Below, one piece after another: positions 1 through 7,091 of a stretch of DNA of 10,215 nt (position 1 is the stretch's first letter; each line of letters opens with the position of its first letter). Both the position numbers and the translations under genes were made by a program. The stretch lies in contig CABYOG010000008.1 in assembly GCA_902520575.1 (NCBI GenBank), positions 17,501 through 27,715 of the forward strand. The letters run 5' to 3'. The notes beneath the pieces are model-generated. The model was not told where the DNA came from, ran no database searches, and saw only the letters and a program-made list of their open reading frames with translations. This stretch comes from an uncultured SAR116 cluster alpha proteobacterium. GTDB lineage: Bacteria > Pseudomonadota > Alphaproteobacteria > Puniceispirillales > Puniceispirillaceae.

Positions 1-1068
1 CGGCATCTAAACCTGCGCCGGCTGCAAATTGGCACAGAATTTACAGCTGGTCTGGATGAAGATAAACGCGCCATTGCCCTCAAAGTCAGCCTGCCTAAAA
101 GCCAGCAGACCTCTCGCAAAGCCGGAAATATTTTTCTTGACCATTATGTATTGCGGGACAGCCCTGAAGACGCTGAACTAAGCTGGCATGCAATAAAGGC
201 TGTTCGCCCCGTTGATCGAGCCGCTGTTCACGCTGGTAATGAGATTGATTTGTCTTTGTATGAAGCTGCTCGCCAGGTCAATATACCGCTTGATGCGTTT
301 GACAAATTTGTCCGAGTGATGAGCTTTTCTGTTGATTTTCAACGCGACATTCAGCGAGGCGATCAGTTTGAACTGATTTACGAAAGGACCGTTGACCGGC
401 TGACAGGTGATGTACTCAGTTCGGGCAAATTGAATTATGCAGGTATTATTCTGTCTGGCAAAAGAATGGGTTATTACCGGTTCACTCATCCTGACGGGCA
501 GATTGGTTGGTATGACCGAAACGGAAAATCTGCCGTGCGAACTTTGATGCGGACGCCTGTTAACGGGGCCCGCTTAAGTTCACGCTATGGTATGAGACGG
601 CATCCAGTGACAGGCTTTAACGCAATGCACCGCGGAATTGATTTTGCGGTGCCCACAGGCACACCCATCCTTGCTGCTGGCTCTGGGTCTGTCGAAGCTG
701 CCGGATGGAACGGAAATTATGGCAAATATGTCAGGATACGGCATAACTCAACCTATAAAACTGCCTATGCTCATATGTCTCGTATTGCCCCGGGAATCAG
801 CAAAGGCCGCAAAATAACACAAGGTGAGGTAATTGGCTATGTCGGTTCAACAGGCCGGTCAACAGGCCCACACCTACATTATGAAATTATGGTGAATAAC
901 CGGCAAGTCAATCCAATGACCGTTCAACTGCCTGCTGGAAAAGGTGTTCCTAAAGATCAGATGCAGGCCTTTTCTGACGCGGTCAAGGCTATTGAGAAAC
1001 AAATGAAAGATAGCCTAACGCCTGATTATGTGGGTGTTACCCTGCAGCAAGCTGCCCTTGAACGCTGA
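1..1068 (+). CDS. M23 family metallopeptidase (MepM-like murein endopeptidase), 5'-partial
   Basis: The reading frame is open from the first base with no stop, so the start lies upstream of the window; 355 residues are visible. The last third is a peptidase M23 (LytM) domain with its zinc ligands in place: HRGID (His at 628, Asp at 640), YAHMS (His at 772) and HLHYE (both His at 871-879). The preceding part, including a segment reading FQRDIQRGDQFELIYER, resembles the N-terminal region of MepM/YebA-type endopeptidases. Family members cut peptide cross-links in periplasmic peptidoglycan during wall growth. A signal peptide or membrane anchor would be expected in the missing N-terminus. The stop is 9 nt before the MOSC gene, so the two are probably co-transcribed. 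All metal ligands are present, so it is probably an active enzyme rather than a regulatory LytM factor; the exact cleaved bond cannot be read from sequence. Confidence 0.93.
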   Translation, partial: RHLNLRRLQIGTEFTAGLDEDKRAIALKVSLPKSQQTSRKAGNIFLDHYVLRDSPEDAELSWHAIKAVRPVDRAAVHAGNEIDLSLYEAARQVNIPLDAFDKFVRVMSFSVDFQRDIQRGDQFELIYERTVDRLTGDVLSSGKLNYAGIILSGKRMGYYRFTHPDGQIGWYDRNGKSAVRTLMRTPVNGARLSSRYGMRRHPVTGFNAMHRGIDFAVPTGTPILAAGSGSVEAAGWNGNYGKYVRIRHNSTYKTAYAHMSRIAPGISKGRKITQGEVIGYVGSTGRSTGPHLHYEIMVNNRQVNPMTVQLPAGKGVPKDQMQAFSDAVKAIEKQMKDSLTPDYVGVTLQQAALER

Positions 1069-1077
1069 ACTAATCCA

Positions 1078-1857
1078 ATGAGTTCTTCTGATCAGACCTC
1101 AACACCTTGCAGGCTCGCTGAAATCTGGCAATATCCATTTAAAGGATTTCCTGGCCAGCGTTTTCCCAGGGTTAAAGTTATTGCTGACCAGCTCCTTCCT
1201 GCTGACCGACGCTTTGCGGTCAGTAATGGTCATCCAGTCAGCCATAAAAAACTAAATGAGGGCTGGCTGAACAAACGCCATTTCATTCAACTTTTATCTG
1301 AACCGCGTCTGGCAGAACTGAAGCTAACCTATGATGAAACTAGCGATCGAATCCAACTGACCGATAGAACAGGGGCTGCCATCTCGACAGCCGCTTACGA
1401 GGCAGAACAAGTAATGGACAGGTTACATGATTTGCTACCAGACCGGTTTCAGCTGACTCCGCGCCTGTGCCACCTTTCAAATGGTGGCTATACAGATACC
1501 CAAGCCCCCTGGATCAGCCTTGGAGGCACAGCCTCACTGGCAGATTTCAGCAAAGTCACTCACACATCGGTGGATAACAGGCGGTTTCGTCTAAATCTGA
1601 TTATTGAGACACAAACACCATTCGAAGAATTTGAATGGGCGGACAAACATATCTGCATTGGTGATGTCGAACTTGAAATAATTGAACCGGTTGGGAGATG
1701 CGCAGCCATCAACGTTGACCCCGATACCGCAGACGCATCACAAAATCATTTGCGTACCATGCTCCAAATCTATGGTCATACTAATTTTGGGATGTTTGCG
1801 CGCATTGTGAAAAAGGGTACACTAATTCAGGGTGCAAATATGCACCTCATCAGCTGA
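1078..1857 (+). CDS. MOSC domain-containing protein
   Basis: This 259-residue protein has the N-terminal MOSC beta-barrel region at about residues 11-110 (LAEIWQYPFKGFPGQRF, ADRRFAVSNG) and a C-terminal MOSC domain at about 145-255. The MOSC signature is GRCAAINVDPDTA; its Cys208 matches the cysteine that coordinates molybdenum cofactor in mARC/YcbX-type proteins. No C-terminal 2Fe-2S ferredoxin domain, as in YcbX, is present, so any reductase activity would need separate redox partners. Known family roles are sulfurated molybdenum cofactor binding and reduction of N-hydroxylated compounds; the substrate here is unknown. The start ATG is 9 nt after the M23 stop with no clear Shine-Dalgarno sequence, so it may be translated by coupling to the peptidase gene. 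The stop lies 15 nt from the convergent DUF4167 stop. Confidence 0.88.
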   Translation: MSSSDQTSTPCRLAEIWQYPFKGFPGQRFPRVKVIADQLLPADRRFAVSNGHPVSHKKLNEGWLNKRHFIQLLSEPRLAELKLTYDETSDRIQLTDRTGAAISTAAYEAEQVMDRLHDLLPDRFQLTPRLCHLSNGGYTDTQAPWISLGGTASLADFSKVTHTSVDNRRFRLNLIIETQTPFEEFEWADKHICIGDVELEIIEPVGRCAAINVDPDTADASQNHLRTMLQIYGHTNFGMFARIVKKGTLIQGANMHLIS

Positions 1858-1860
1858 GTG

Positions 1861-1879
1861 TGCGTGAATAGTTCACGCG
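1861..1879. terminator. Hairpin between convergent gene ends, possible bidirectional terminator
   Basis: A perfect 7-bp inverted repeat, GCGTGAA / TTCACGC with a 3-nt loop (1862-1878), extends by one U-G pair at RNA level. It covers the stop codon of the minus-strand DUF4167 gene and begins 5 nt after the MOSC stop. Neither strand has a run of T after the stem, so this is not a classical intrinsic terminator. A role in stopping or stabilising the two converging transcripts is inferred from position only. Confidence 0.35.
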
Positions 1880-2319
1880 ACAGCCTCGTCAGCTTCTTCT
1901 GCAGTCTGCGCTCCTCTTTCAACCGATTCTTCATCCTGCAGTTCCGCGGCCTTTACACCATCAGCTGACTTTTCGGATGTTTCCGACGCAGCACTCTCAG
2001 GCTTTCGGTTTTGCTGCTGACGCTCTTCTTGATTGCGGCGATGTTGATCAGCTGCTTGAAGAATTGTCTGATGTATGCGGTAATAGTGGTCAGCAAACTG
2101 GGCCAGAGCTTCAGCAGAAATCCGTTCGCCAGCAGCGTTTGCATCATGCGCAAGTGCTGTGTATTTTTCATATAATTGTAAGGCATTCCCTCGCAGACGC
2201 CCGTCTGGACCATTTGAATCAAATGCAGTATTCCGGTTAAAATTGGTTTGTCCGTGGTTACTATTACGCCGCCCACGTCCACGCGAGCGCTTTTGGTTCT
2301 GACCCTGATTATGTCTCAT
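1873..2319 (-). CDS. DUF4167 domain-containing protein
   Basis: This 148-residue protein matches the alphaproteobacterial DUF4167 family. It has a very basic, Gly/Asn/Arg-rich start (residues 1-25, QKRSRGRGRRNSNHG), then the family core at about 35-95 with SNGPDGRLRGNALQLYEKYTALA and the motif FADHYYRIHQTILQ. The tail from about residue 100 is acidic and Glu/Ala-rich and is probably disordered. There is no signal peptide or membrane segment. The function is not established; the basic start suggests contact with nucleic acid, which is inference. In many alphaproteobacteria this gene follows prfA and prmC, as here, although a 142-bp gap suggests it may have its own promoter. The ATG at 2319 has only a weak GGA upstream. 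An out-of-frame reading of 1953-2282 on the same strand is a shadow. Confidence 0.9.
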   Translation of the reverse strand: MRHNQGQNQKRSRGRGRRNSNHGQTNFNRNTAFDSNGPDGRLRGNALQLYEKYTALAHDANAAGERISAEALAQFADHYYRIHQTILQAADQHRRNQEERQQQNRKPESAASETSEKSADGVKAAELQDEESVERGAQTAEEADEAVA

Positions 2320-2340
2320 GAAAAATCCAATGCTGTGAAA

Positions 2341-2354
2341 TCAGTTCGAACTGA
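2341..2354. promoter_or_regulatory. 14-bp perfect palindrome upstream of the DUF4167 gene
   Basis: TCAGTTCGAACTGA is identical to its reverse complement over all 14 bases and ends 21 nt before the DUF4167 start codon. Its position in the 5' leader or core promoter would suit an operator for a dimeric repressor. No matching second copy was noticed in the other intergenic regions. A poor sigma-70-like pair, TTGCCC and TACGAA with 16-bp spacing, lies just upstream on the minus strand and is too weak to call. Confidence 0.35.
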
Positions 2355-2391
2355 ATCAATTATGTTTGTTTTCGTATCGGAAATAGGTGAT

Positions 2392-2433
2392 AGGGCAACA
2401 TAACGCCATCTCATCACTATATCTTATTGCCCT
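2392..2433. repeat. Inverted repeat AGGGCAA / TTGCCCT in the prmC-DUF4167 gap
   Basis: Two perfect 7-nt arms (2392-2398 and 2427-2433) are separated by 28 nt. The pairing could be extended slightly by a wobble pair. With the long loop it is unlikely to be a terminator. It could be a protein-binding site or chance. The rest of the 142-bp gap holds the palindrome at 2341-2354 and the hairpin at the prmC end. Confidence 0.25.
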
Positions 2434-2441
2434 GTTCTGAG

Positions 2442-2473
2442 AATAAAGGCAAGAAAAAACGTCATTTTTTGCC
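2442..2473 (-). terminator. Weak terminator-like hairpin at the end of prmC
   Basis: On the minus strand GGCAAAAAA (2473-2465) can pair with TTTTTTCTTGCC (2459-2448) with one bulged base, forming an AT-rich stem around the TGA stop of prmC. It is followed by TTTATT. The stem has only three G-C pairs, so efficiency would be low. It would mark the end of the hisS-prfA-prmC unit and leave partial read-through into the DUF4167 gene. Confidence 0.35.
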
Positions 2474-3373
2474 AAAGATTAAACATCGGTCTTGGCCACC
2501 AAGATCAGGACAGACCGCATAAAGCTGCAGACCGGCCTGTTCAGCCAATTTTTTAACAGCATTTGTCTGCTCAGCCCCAATTTCCAGAAACAAACGGCCC
2601 TCTACTGTAAGCCTGGCTGGAATTTGCGGCAATAATTCGGCATAGGCAACAAGACCATCTGCGCCGGCAAACAGAGCGAGTGATGGGTCATAATCTGCCA
2701 CATCACGTGCGAGTGTCCTATCTCCAGTTGAAATATAAGGTGGGTTGGCCAAAACCAGATCAAAGCTGCCCTCTACCCCTTCAAACCAGTCGCAACAGAT
2801 GAACTGGGCCCGGTCAGCCAGGCCAAGCTGAGCTGCATTCGCTCGGGCTTGCGACACGGCTAGGGGGGCAAGATCCACTCCTATTCCAAATGTTTTAGGC
2901 AGTGCATTGAGAAGGCTGAGCAAAAGACAGCCTGACCCTGTTCCTAAATCGAGACAGGAGAATGCCTGTTTGTCAAAAGCTGCGCTACGAGTGTAGTCCA
3001 CGGCAGCATCTACAAGACATTCACTGTCCGGGCGTGGGTCGAGCGTATGGTCATTCAGGTAGAAACACAAAGAATAGAATTCACGCTTGCCGCGCATCCG
3101 ACTTATCGGATAACCGCTGTTGCGCTGGGCTATGAGAGCATCAAGTTTAGCGGCCTGCGCAACCGTCAGTGTTAGGCTTTCGTGGCCAAAAACAGGTGAA
3201 TCACGGCCAACCGCAAGACCAAGTAGCCAGCGCGCATCCAGATAACTGGGCGCATGCAGACGAGACTTAACCTGACGGAGCAGATCCGGCATCGCACTTT
3301 GCAGTTCTGCTTCGAGTTCAAAAGGACGCTGGCTATCCTGCGGATTGTCTACGTCAGGAATTGCGGTTTTCAC
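2462..3373 (-). CDS. prmC: Peptide chain release factor N(5)-glutamine methyltransferase
   Basis: PrmC uses S-adenosylmethionine to methylate the glutamine of the GGQ motif in release factors RF1 and RF2 in the cytoplasm, which speeds peptide release. The 303-residue protein has the N-terminal helical substrate-binding domain (about 20-110), the SAM-binding motif [12 protein letters not shown] at 141-152 and the hallmark catalytic NPPYIS at 210-215. The usual PRPDTE-type motif appears as PRPDSE (113-118). The start is GTG at 3373, and its GTGA overlaps the prfA stop by 4 nt. An AAGGA 11 nt upstream and a G6 run lie inside the prfA end, which indicates coupled translation. A later ATG at residue 29 would remove part of the N-terminal domain and is less likely. 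Confidence 0.96.
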   Translation of the reverse strand: MKTAIPDVDNPQDSQRPFELEAELQSAMPDLLRQVKSRLHAPSYLDARWLLGLAVGRDSPVFGHESLTLTVAQAAKLDALIAQRNSGYPISRMRGKREFYSLCFYLNDHTLDPRPDSECLVDAAVDYTRSAAFDKQAFSCLDLGTGSGCLLLSLLNALPKTFGIGVDLAPLAVSQARANAAQLGLADRAQFICCDWFEGVEGSFDLVLANPPYISTGDRTLARDVADYDPSLALFAGADGLVAYAELLPQIPARLTVEGRLFLEIGAEQTNAVKKLAEQAGLQLYAVCPDLGGQDRCLIFGKK

Positions 3374-4452
3374 CCACCCCCCTGTCCTTCAGCCAGACGA
3401 GCAGCCTGATCTTCTGTCGCCAACGCATGAATAACTTCTTCAAGAGATTCCCCAGCCAGGATTTTGTCCAGCTTGTATAAGGTAAGATTGATCCGGTGGT
3501 CTGTTACCCGTCCCTGCGGGAAATTATAGGTTCTGATCCGTTCTGACCTGTCTCCAGTTCCTACCTGGCCTTTTCGTGATGCTGCCCTTTCTGCCTGCTG
3601 TCGCGCTCGTTCAGCATCATAAAGCCGTGCACGTAAAATTTTCATGGCCTTGGCACGGTTCTTATGCTGCGACTTCTCATCCTGCTGGCTGACAATAATT
3701 CCAGTTGGTAAATGTGTGATGCGAACGGCAGAGTCAGTCGTGTTAACCGATTGCCCCCCCGGACCAGACGCCCTGAACACATCAACCCGCAAATCACTTT
3801 CATTGATTTCAATGTCAACATCCTGCGCTTCTGGCAAAACTGCAACAGTTGCCGCAGAGGTATGAATACGCCCACCAGTTTCTGTTTCAGGAACACGCTG
3901 TACTCGATGCACACCCGATTCAAATTTTAGCTTGGCAAAGACATCCTGACCTGAAATATTTGCGGTTGCCTCTTTGTAGCCTCCAATTCCTGTTTCCGAG
4001 ATATCCATGACTTCAAATCGCCACCCAAATTTAGCTGCAAAGCGCTGATACATACCAAATAAATCAGAAGCGAACAGAGCGGCTTCCTCGCCACCAGTTC
4101 CTGCTCTGACTTCGATAATTGCGTTTCGGGCATCATCAGTATCTTTAGGTAGAAGTAACAGTTTGAGCTTATGTTCCTCATCTGGCAGTCGAGAAGCCAA
4201 TTCTTCTGTTTCTGCAAGTGCAAGTTCGATAAGTTCATCATCGGTTTCACTAACAGCTATGTTTTTTGCATCCTGCAGGCTTTGCTGCAGCTGACGAACA
4301 ATTTCAACCTGCTGGGCCACTGGTTTAATCTCAGCCAGTTCGCGTGAGAGCTGCATAAGCTGGTTAGAAGATAAGGTAGCTGCATTAGCCAGCCTGCCCT
4401 CAATGTCTTGACGACGCTCCAGCACCCTGTCCATATTGATCTCAAGGCTCAT
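3370..4452 (-). CDS. prfA: Peptide chain release factor 1 (RF1)
   Basis: RF1 reads UAA and UAG stop codons in the ribosomal A site and triggers hydrolysis of peptidyl-tRNA. The 360-residue product has the same length as E. coli RF1. The stop-codon recognition tripeptide P-x-T is PET at 188-190 in [14 protein letters not shown]. The catalytic GGQ is at 232-234 in [20 protein letters not shown]. An N-terminal helical domain spans about 1-105. I chose ATG 4452 because AGGAAAG (4461-4467) lies 8 nt upstream and the length fits; it is 1 nt after the hisS stop. An ATG at 4434 is possible, and a GTG at 4479 would start inside hisS. The 3' end overlaps prmC, whose product modifies this protein. Confidence 0.97.
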   Translation of the reverse strand: MSLEINMDRVLERRQDIEGRLANAATLSSNQLMQLSRELAEIKPVAQQVEIVRQLQQSLQDAKNIAVSETDDELIELALAETEELASRLPDEEHKLKLLLLPKDTDDARNAIIEVRAGTGGEEAALFASDLFGMYQRFAAKFGWRFEVMDISETGIGGYKEATANISGQDVFAKLKFESGVHRVQRVPETETGGRIHTSAATVAVLPEAQDVDIEINESDLRVDVFRASGPGGQSVNTTDSAVRITHLPTGIIVSQQDEKSQHKNRAKAMKILRARLYDAERARQQAERAASRKGQVGTGDRSERIRTYNFPQGRVTDHRINLTLYKLDKILAGESLEEVIHALATEDQAARLAEGQGGG

Positions 4453-4453
4453 C

Positions 4454-5722
4454 TTAATCACTTTCCTGGGAAGTTTCACTCAGACGCTCAGACAGCCATG
4501 TTGTTAGCTTAGATATTCCCACCTCAAACTGTTCGCCATCAGCCATGCTGCGTACACTGACCGCCCCACGTCTGAGCTCATCTGAGCCAGCAATGACCAC
4601 ACTTGCACAACCAAGCCTGCTCGCAGCCCTCATTTTTTTGCCCATATTTCCATTTATCAGCATCACGCAGGACAAACCTACCTGACGCAGTGAAACAGCC
4701 AGTCCGAATGCCTCTGTCTCAGCATCTATATCGGCTGCAATAAGTCCAATATCTGGCACAGCAGCAGCATGATCATCCCCAAGTAGCGCTAACCGTTCGA
4801 TGCCTGCCGCGAAGCCAACAGCTGGCAAAGGTGGGCCGCCAAGTGTTTCTGACAGGCCATCATACCGGCCACCCCCCAAAACCGTGCCCTGCGCGCCAAG
4901 CGCATCGGTAATAAACTCGAATGCAGTATGTGAATAATAATCAAGACCTCTTACAAGAAGCGGATCAAGAACAAATTCGATAGCTGCCTTATTCAAACAA
5001 GCAGAAACCTGCTCAAAATGTGCCTTTGCCTCATTACTAAGGTAGGAAGGTAAGCGAGGGGCTTCAGTCAGAATTTCTTGATCGGCCTCAGATTTTGAAT
5101 CCAAAATCCGCAACGGGTTACTGTCAAGGCGTCGTTGGCTGTCTTCAGACAGGCTGCTGCGATATTGTGTTAAATAATCTATCAGAGCCTGCCGATAGGC
5201 CAGGCGGCTTTTCTGATCCCCTAGAGAATTCAAGTGAAGTTTTGTATGCGGCAGAACTTTCAGCTCAGATAAAATTGCAGCACCTACTGAGATAATTTCT
5301 GCGTCTGCCAGCGGACTGGTTGGCCCTATAAGCTCACACCCAATTTGATGAAACTGTCGCATACGCCCTTTCTGTGGCCGCTCATAGCGAAACATGGGAC
5401 CTGCATAAAACCAGCGCAAAGGCAGTGACTGCGTTAACCCGTTCGATATGACCGCCCGCATTGCTGACGCCGTCCCTTCAGGCCGTAATGTCAGTCCGGT
5501 GCCGCCCCTGTCCTCAAAGCTGTAAGTTTCCTTTGCAACAACATCGGATGAAGCCCCCAAAGGTCGGCTGAAAACCTGCGTGAATTCAAACACCGGTGTA
5601 GCCATATCTTGAAAACCAGATCGATTGGCTACATCTTGGGCAACAGAAACAACATAATTATGCCGAGCCTTATCTTCTGGCAAAAGATCGGCTGTCCCTC
5701 TGACCGGCTGAAGCAAATCCAT
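4454..5722 (-). CDS. hisS: Histidyl-tRNA synthetase
   Basis: This class II synthetase attaches histidine to tRNA-His. The 422-residue protein is close to the usual bacterial length of about 420. It shows motif 1 around 37-53, motif 2 with [12 protein letters not shown] (79-90) and [20 protein letters not shown] (111-130), the histidine-specific [15 protein letters not shown] (256-270, with the conserved Arg258), and motif 3 GFAAGIERL (303-311). The C-terminal anticodon-binding domain spans about 325-412. ATG 5722 is supported by AAGGA 8 nt upstream (5731-5735). The gene follows rodZ and ispG as in E. coli and leads directly into prfA with a 1-nt gap. The QKGR-type motif 2 loop is the canonical bacterial form, not the divergent type expected in alphaproteobacteria that lost G-1 on tRNA-His; this is an assessment by eye. 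Confidence 0.97.
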   Translation of the reverse strand: MDLLQPVRGTADLLPEDKARHNYVVSVAQDVANRSGFQDMATPVFEFTQVFSRPLGASSDVVAKETYSFEDRGGTGLTLRPEGTASAMRAVISNGLTQSLPLRWFYAGPMFRYERPQKGRMRQFHQIGCELIGPTSPLADAEIISVGAAILSELKVLPHTKLHLNSLGDQKSRLAYRQALIDYLTQYRSSLSEDSQRRLDSNPLRILDSKSEADQEILTEAPRLPSYLSNEAKAHFEQVSACLNKAAIEFVLDPLLVRGLDYYSHTAFEFITDALGAQGTVLGGGRYDGLSETLGGPPLPAVGFAAGIERLALLGDDHAAAVPDIGLIAADIDAETEAFGLAVSLRQVGLSCVMLINGNMGKKMRAASRLGCASVVIAGSDELRRGAVSVRSMADGEQFEVGISKLTTWLSERLSETSQESD

Positions 5723-5757
5723 TTTTTTCGTCCTTATTTTTGATTATTGAAGTGGCC

Positions 5758-5792
5758 AAAAAGAAGCAAAGCAAACCTTTCTTAGGGCTTGC
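5758..5792 (-). terminator. Terminator-like hairpin between ispG and hisS
   Basis: In the 97-bp gap, the minus strand reads GCAAGCC, an 8-nt loop, GGTTTGC (5792-5771), which gives a 7-bp stem with one G-U pair. It is followed by TTTGCTTCTTTTT (5770-5758). This fits a moderate intrinsic terminator for the rodZ-ispG transcript. A possible promoter for hisS, TTGCTT and TTCAAT with 17-bp spacing, overlaps the T-rich tail, but the match is weak. Confidence 0.45.
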
Positions 5793-5819
5793 CCGCGTTT
5801 GTTCGCCACAAAGCTTTGA

Positions 5820-6935
5820 CTAATGTTCAGGCAGGCTGTCCATCTTGGCAACGTGAGATTCCACCAAGTCGACTACGTGGTCAACAATTCCATCGTTCTT
5901 CAACCGGTGATGGGCCAGACCAGAGATATACACCTGATGATTATCCTTACCTCCGCCAGTCAGACCAAAATCTGTTTCACGGGCTTCCCCTGGGCCATTT
6001 ACCACACAGCCAATAATGGAAACAGTCAAAGGCTTATTAATGTGCGACAGCCTTTCTTCAATTTCCTGAACTGTATTAATCACATCGAACTGCTGACGCG
6101 CGCAAGATGGGCAAGAAATCACAGTCACGCCGCGACGGCGCAACCCCAGAGATTTGAGCATTTCATAGGCCACTCTGACCTCTTCAGAAGGATCTGCTGA
6201 CAATGAGACCCTGATTGTATCACCAATGCCAGACCACAAAAGATTGCCGAGACCAATCGCTGATTTTACAGTTCCTGCGCGTAATCCACCAGCTTCTGTT
6301 ATTCCAATATGAAGCGGGCTATCGATCACATCTGAAAGCTGCTGATATGCGGCAACAGCTAGAAACACGTCAGATGCCTTTACTGAAATCTTGAATTCGT
6401 GAAAATCCAGCTCCTGAAGATGACGAGCATGATCAAGAGCTGATTCAACAAGAGCTTCAGGACAAGGTTCTCCGTATTTTTCAAGAAGATGTTTTTCTAA
6501 AGAACCGCCATTCACACCTATGCGCATTGAAGATCCATTCGCACGGGCCGCACGCACTACTTCAGCAACCCGTTCAGCACTTCCAATATTTCCTGGATTA
6601 ATCCTAAGACAGGCTGCCCCCGCATCTGCCGCTTCCAGCGCACGCTTGTAATGGAAATGAATATCTGCCACAAGCGGAACCGGACTTTCTCGGCAAATTT
6701 GTTTTAGTGCAGCTGTACTGTATTCATCAGGACAAGATACCCGCACAATATCAGCCCCTGCTTCAGCAGCAGCATTTATCTGGGTCAGAGTTCCAGCAAT
6801 ATCTGTGGTCAGGGTGTTAGTCATTGTCTGAACAGAAATTGGCGCATCACCGCCAACTGCGACTGGTCCGACAAATATCTTACGGCTTTTGCGGCGCTCA
6901 ATTGAACGATAAGGACGGTAAGCCTGTGAGGACAT
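5820..6935 (-). CDS. ispG: 4-hydroxy-3-methylbut-2-en-1-yl diphosphate synthase (IspG/GcpE)
   Basis: IspG carries out the penultimate step of the MEP isoprenoid pathway, reducing methylerythritol cyclodiphosphate to HMBPP with a 4Fe-4S cluster and reduced flavodoxin or ferredoxin. The 371-residue product is nearly the length of the E. coli enzyme (372). It has the N-terminal TIM-barrel part with [18 protein letters not shown] and RINPGNIG, and the C-terminal iron-sulfur part. The cluster ligands are visible as Cys275 and Cys278 in CPSC and Cys310 in GCVVNGPGE, with Glu317 in the same motif. The start ATG 6935 ([15 protein letters not shown]) fits the family. An in-frame TTG at 6998 would add 21 unrelated residues and is rejected. 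No strong Shine-Dalgarno sequence precedes the ATG. The 156 bp between rodZ and this start holds no gene and no clear promoter or terminator. Confidence 0.96.
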   Translation of the reverse strand: MSSQAYRPYRSIERRKSRKIFVGPVAVGGDAPISVQTMTNTLTTDIAGTLTQINAAAEAGADIVRVSCPDEYSTAALKQICRESPVPLVADIHFHYKRALEAADAGAACLRINPGNIGSAERVAEVVRAARANGSSMRIGVNGGSLEKHLLEKYGEPCPEALVESALDHARHLQELDFHEFKISVKASDVFLAVAAYQQLSDVIDSPLHIGITEAGGLRAGTVKSAIGLGNLLWSGIGDTIRVSLSADPSEEVRVAYEMLKSLGLRRRGVTVISCPSCARQQFDVINTVQEIEERLSHINKPLTVSIIGCVVNGPGEARETDFGLTGGGKDNHQVYISGLAHHRLKNDGIVDHVVDLVESHVAKMDSLPEH

Positions 6936-7091
6936 ATCTTTGGCTCTGTAATTGCAGGTAGCTGTTTTATTGGTAAGACCGAGTAACCAGAATGCCAATT
7001 CTCGCCAATGGTACCTGTTTTATCCCCACTTGACCAGTCTAATCATCACTTTAAAGCCTCGATTTGGGAAGCGCTAAAGCAGAAATTCCGA

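Noticed and set aside
151..153. TTG as start of the M23 peptidase
   Set aside because: The same frame is open to base 1 and its upstream residues read like protein, so the gene is cut by the window edge rather than starting here.
1953..2282. Second minus-strand frame and a plus-strand frame (1977-2240) over the DUF4167 gene
   Set aside because: Both are shadows of the DUF4167 gene, which matches its family through the core region.
3883..3891. PET instead of PAT as the RF1 stop-codon recognition tripeptide
   Set aside because: The motif is P-x-T with a variable middle residue, and Glu at this site is known in other bacterial RF1 proteins, so it is not unusual.
4453..4479. N-terminal extension of prfA from a GTG inside hisS
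   Set aside because: ATG 4452 has AGGAAAG at an 8-nt spacing and gives exactly 360 residues; the extension has no family support.
5823..6200. Plus-strand open frame of 125 codons
   Set aside because: It lies antisense within ispG, which is fully supported by conserved motifs; the frame resembles no family.
6936..6998. N-terminal extension of ispG from a TTG at 6998
   Set aside because: The added 21 residues do not resemble IspG; ATG 6935 gives the usual length and family N-terminus.
7030..7056. Plus-strand TTGACC / TTAAAG promoter-like pair between ispG and rodZ
   Set aside because: The 15-bp spacing is short, the -10 match is poor, and it would only drive antisense RNA into the rodZ end.
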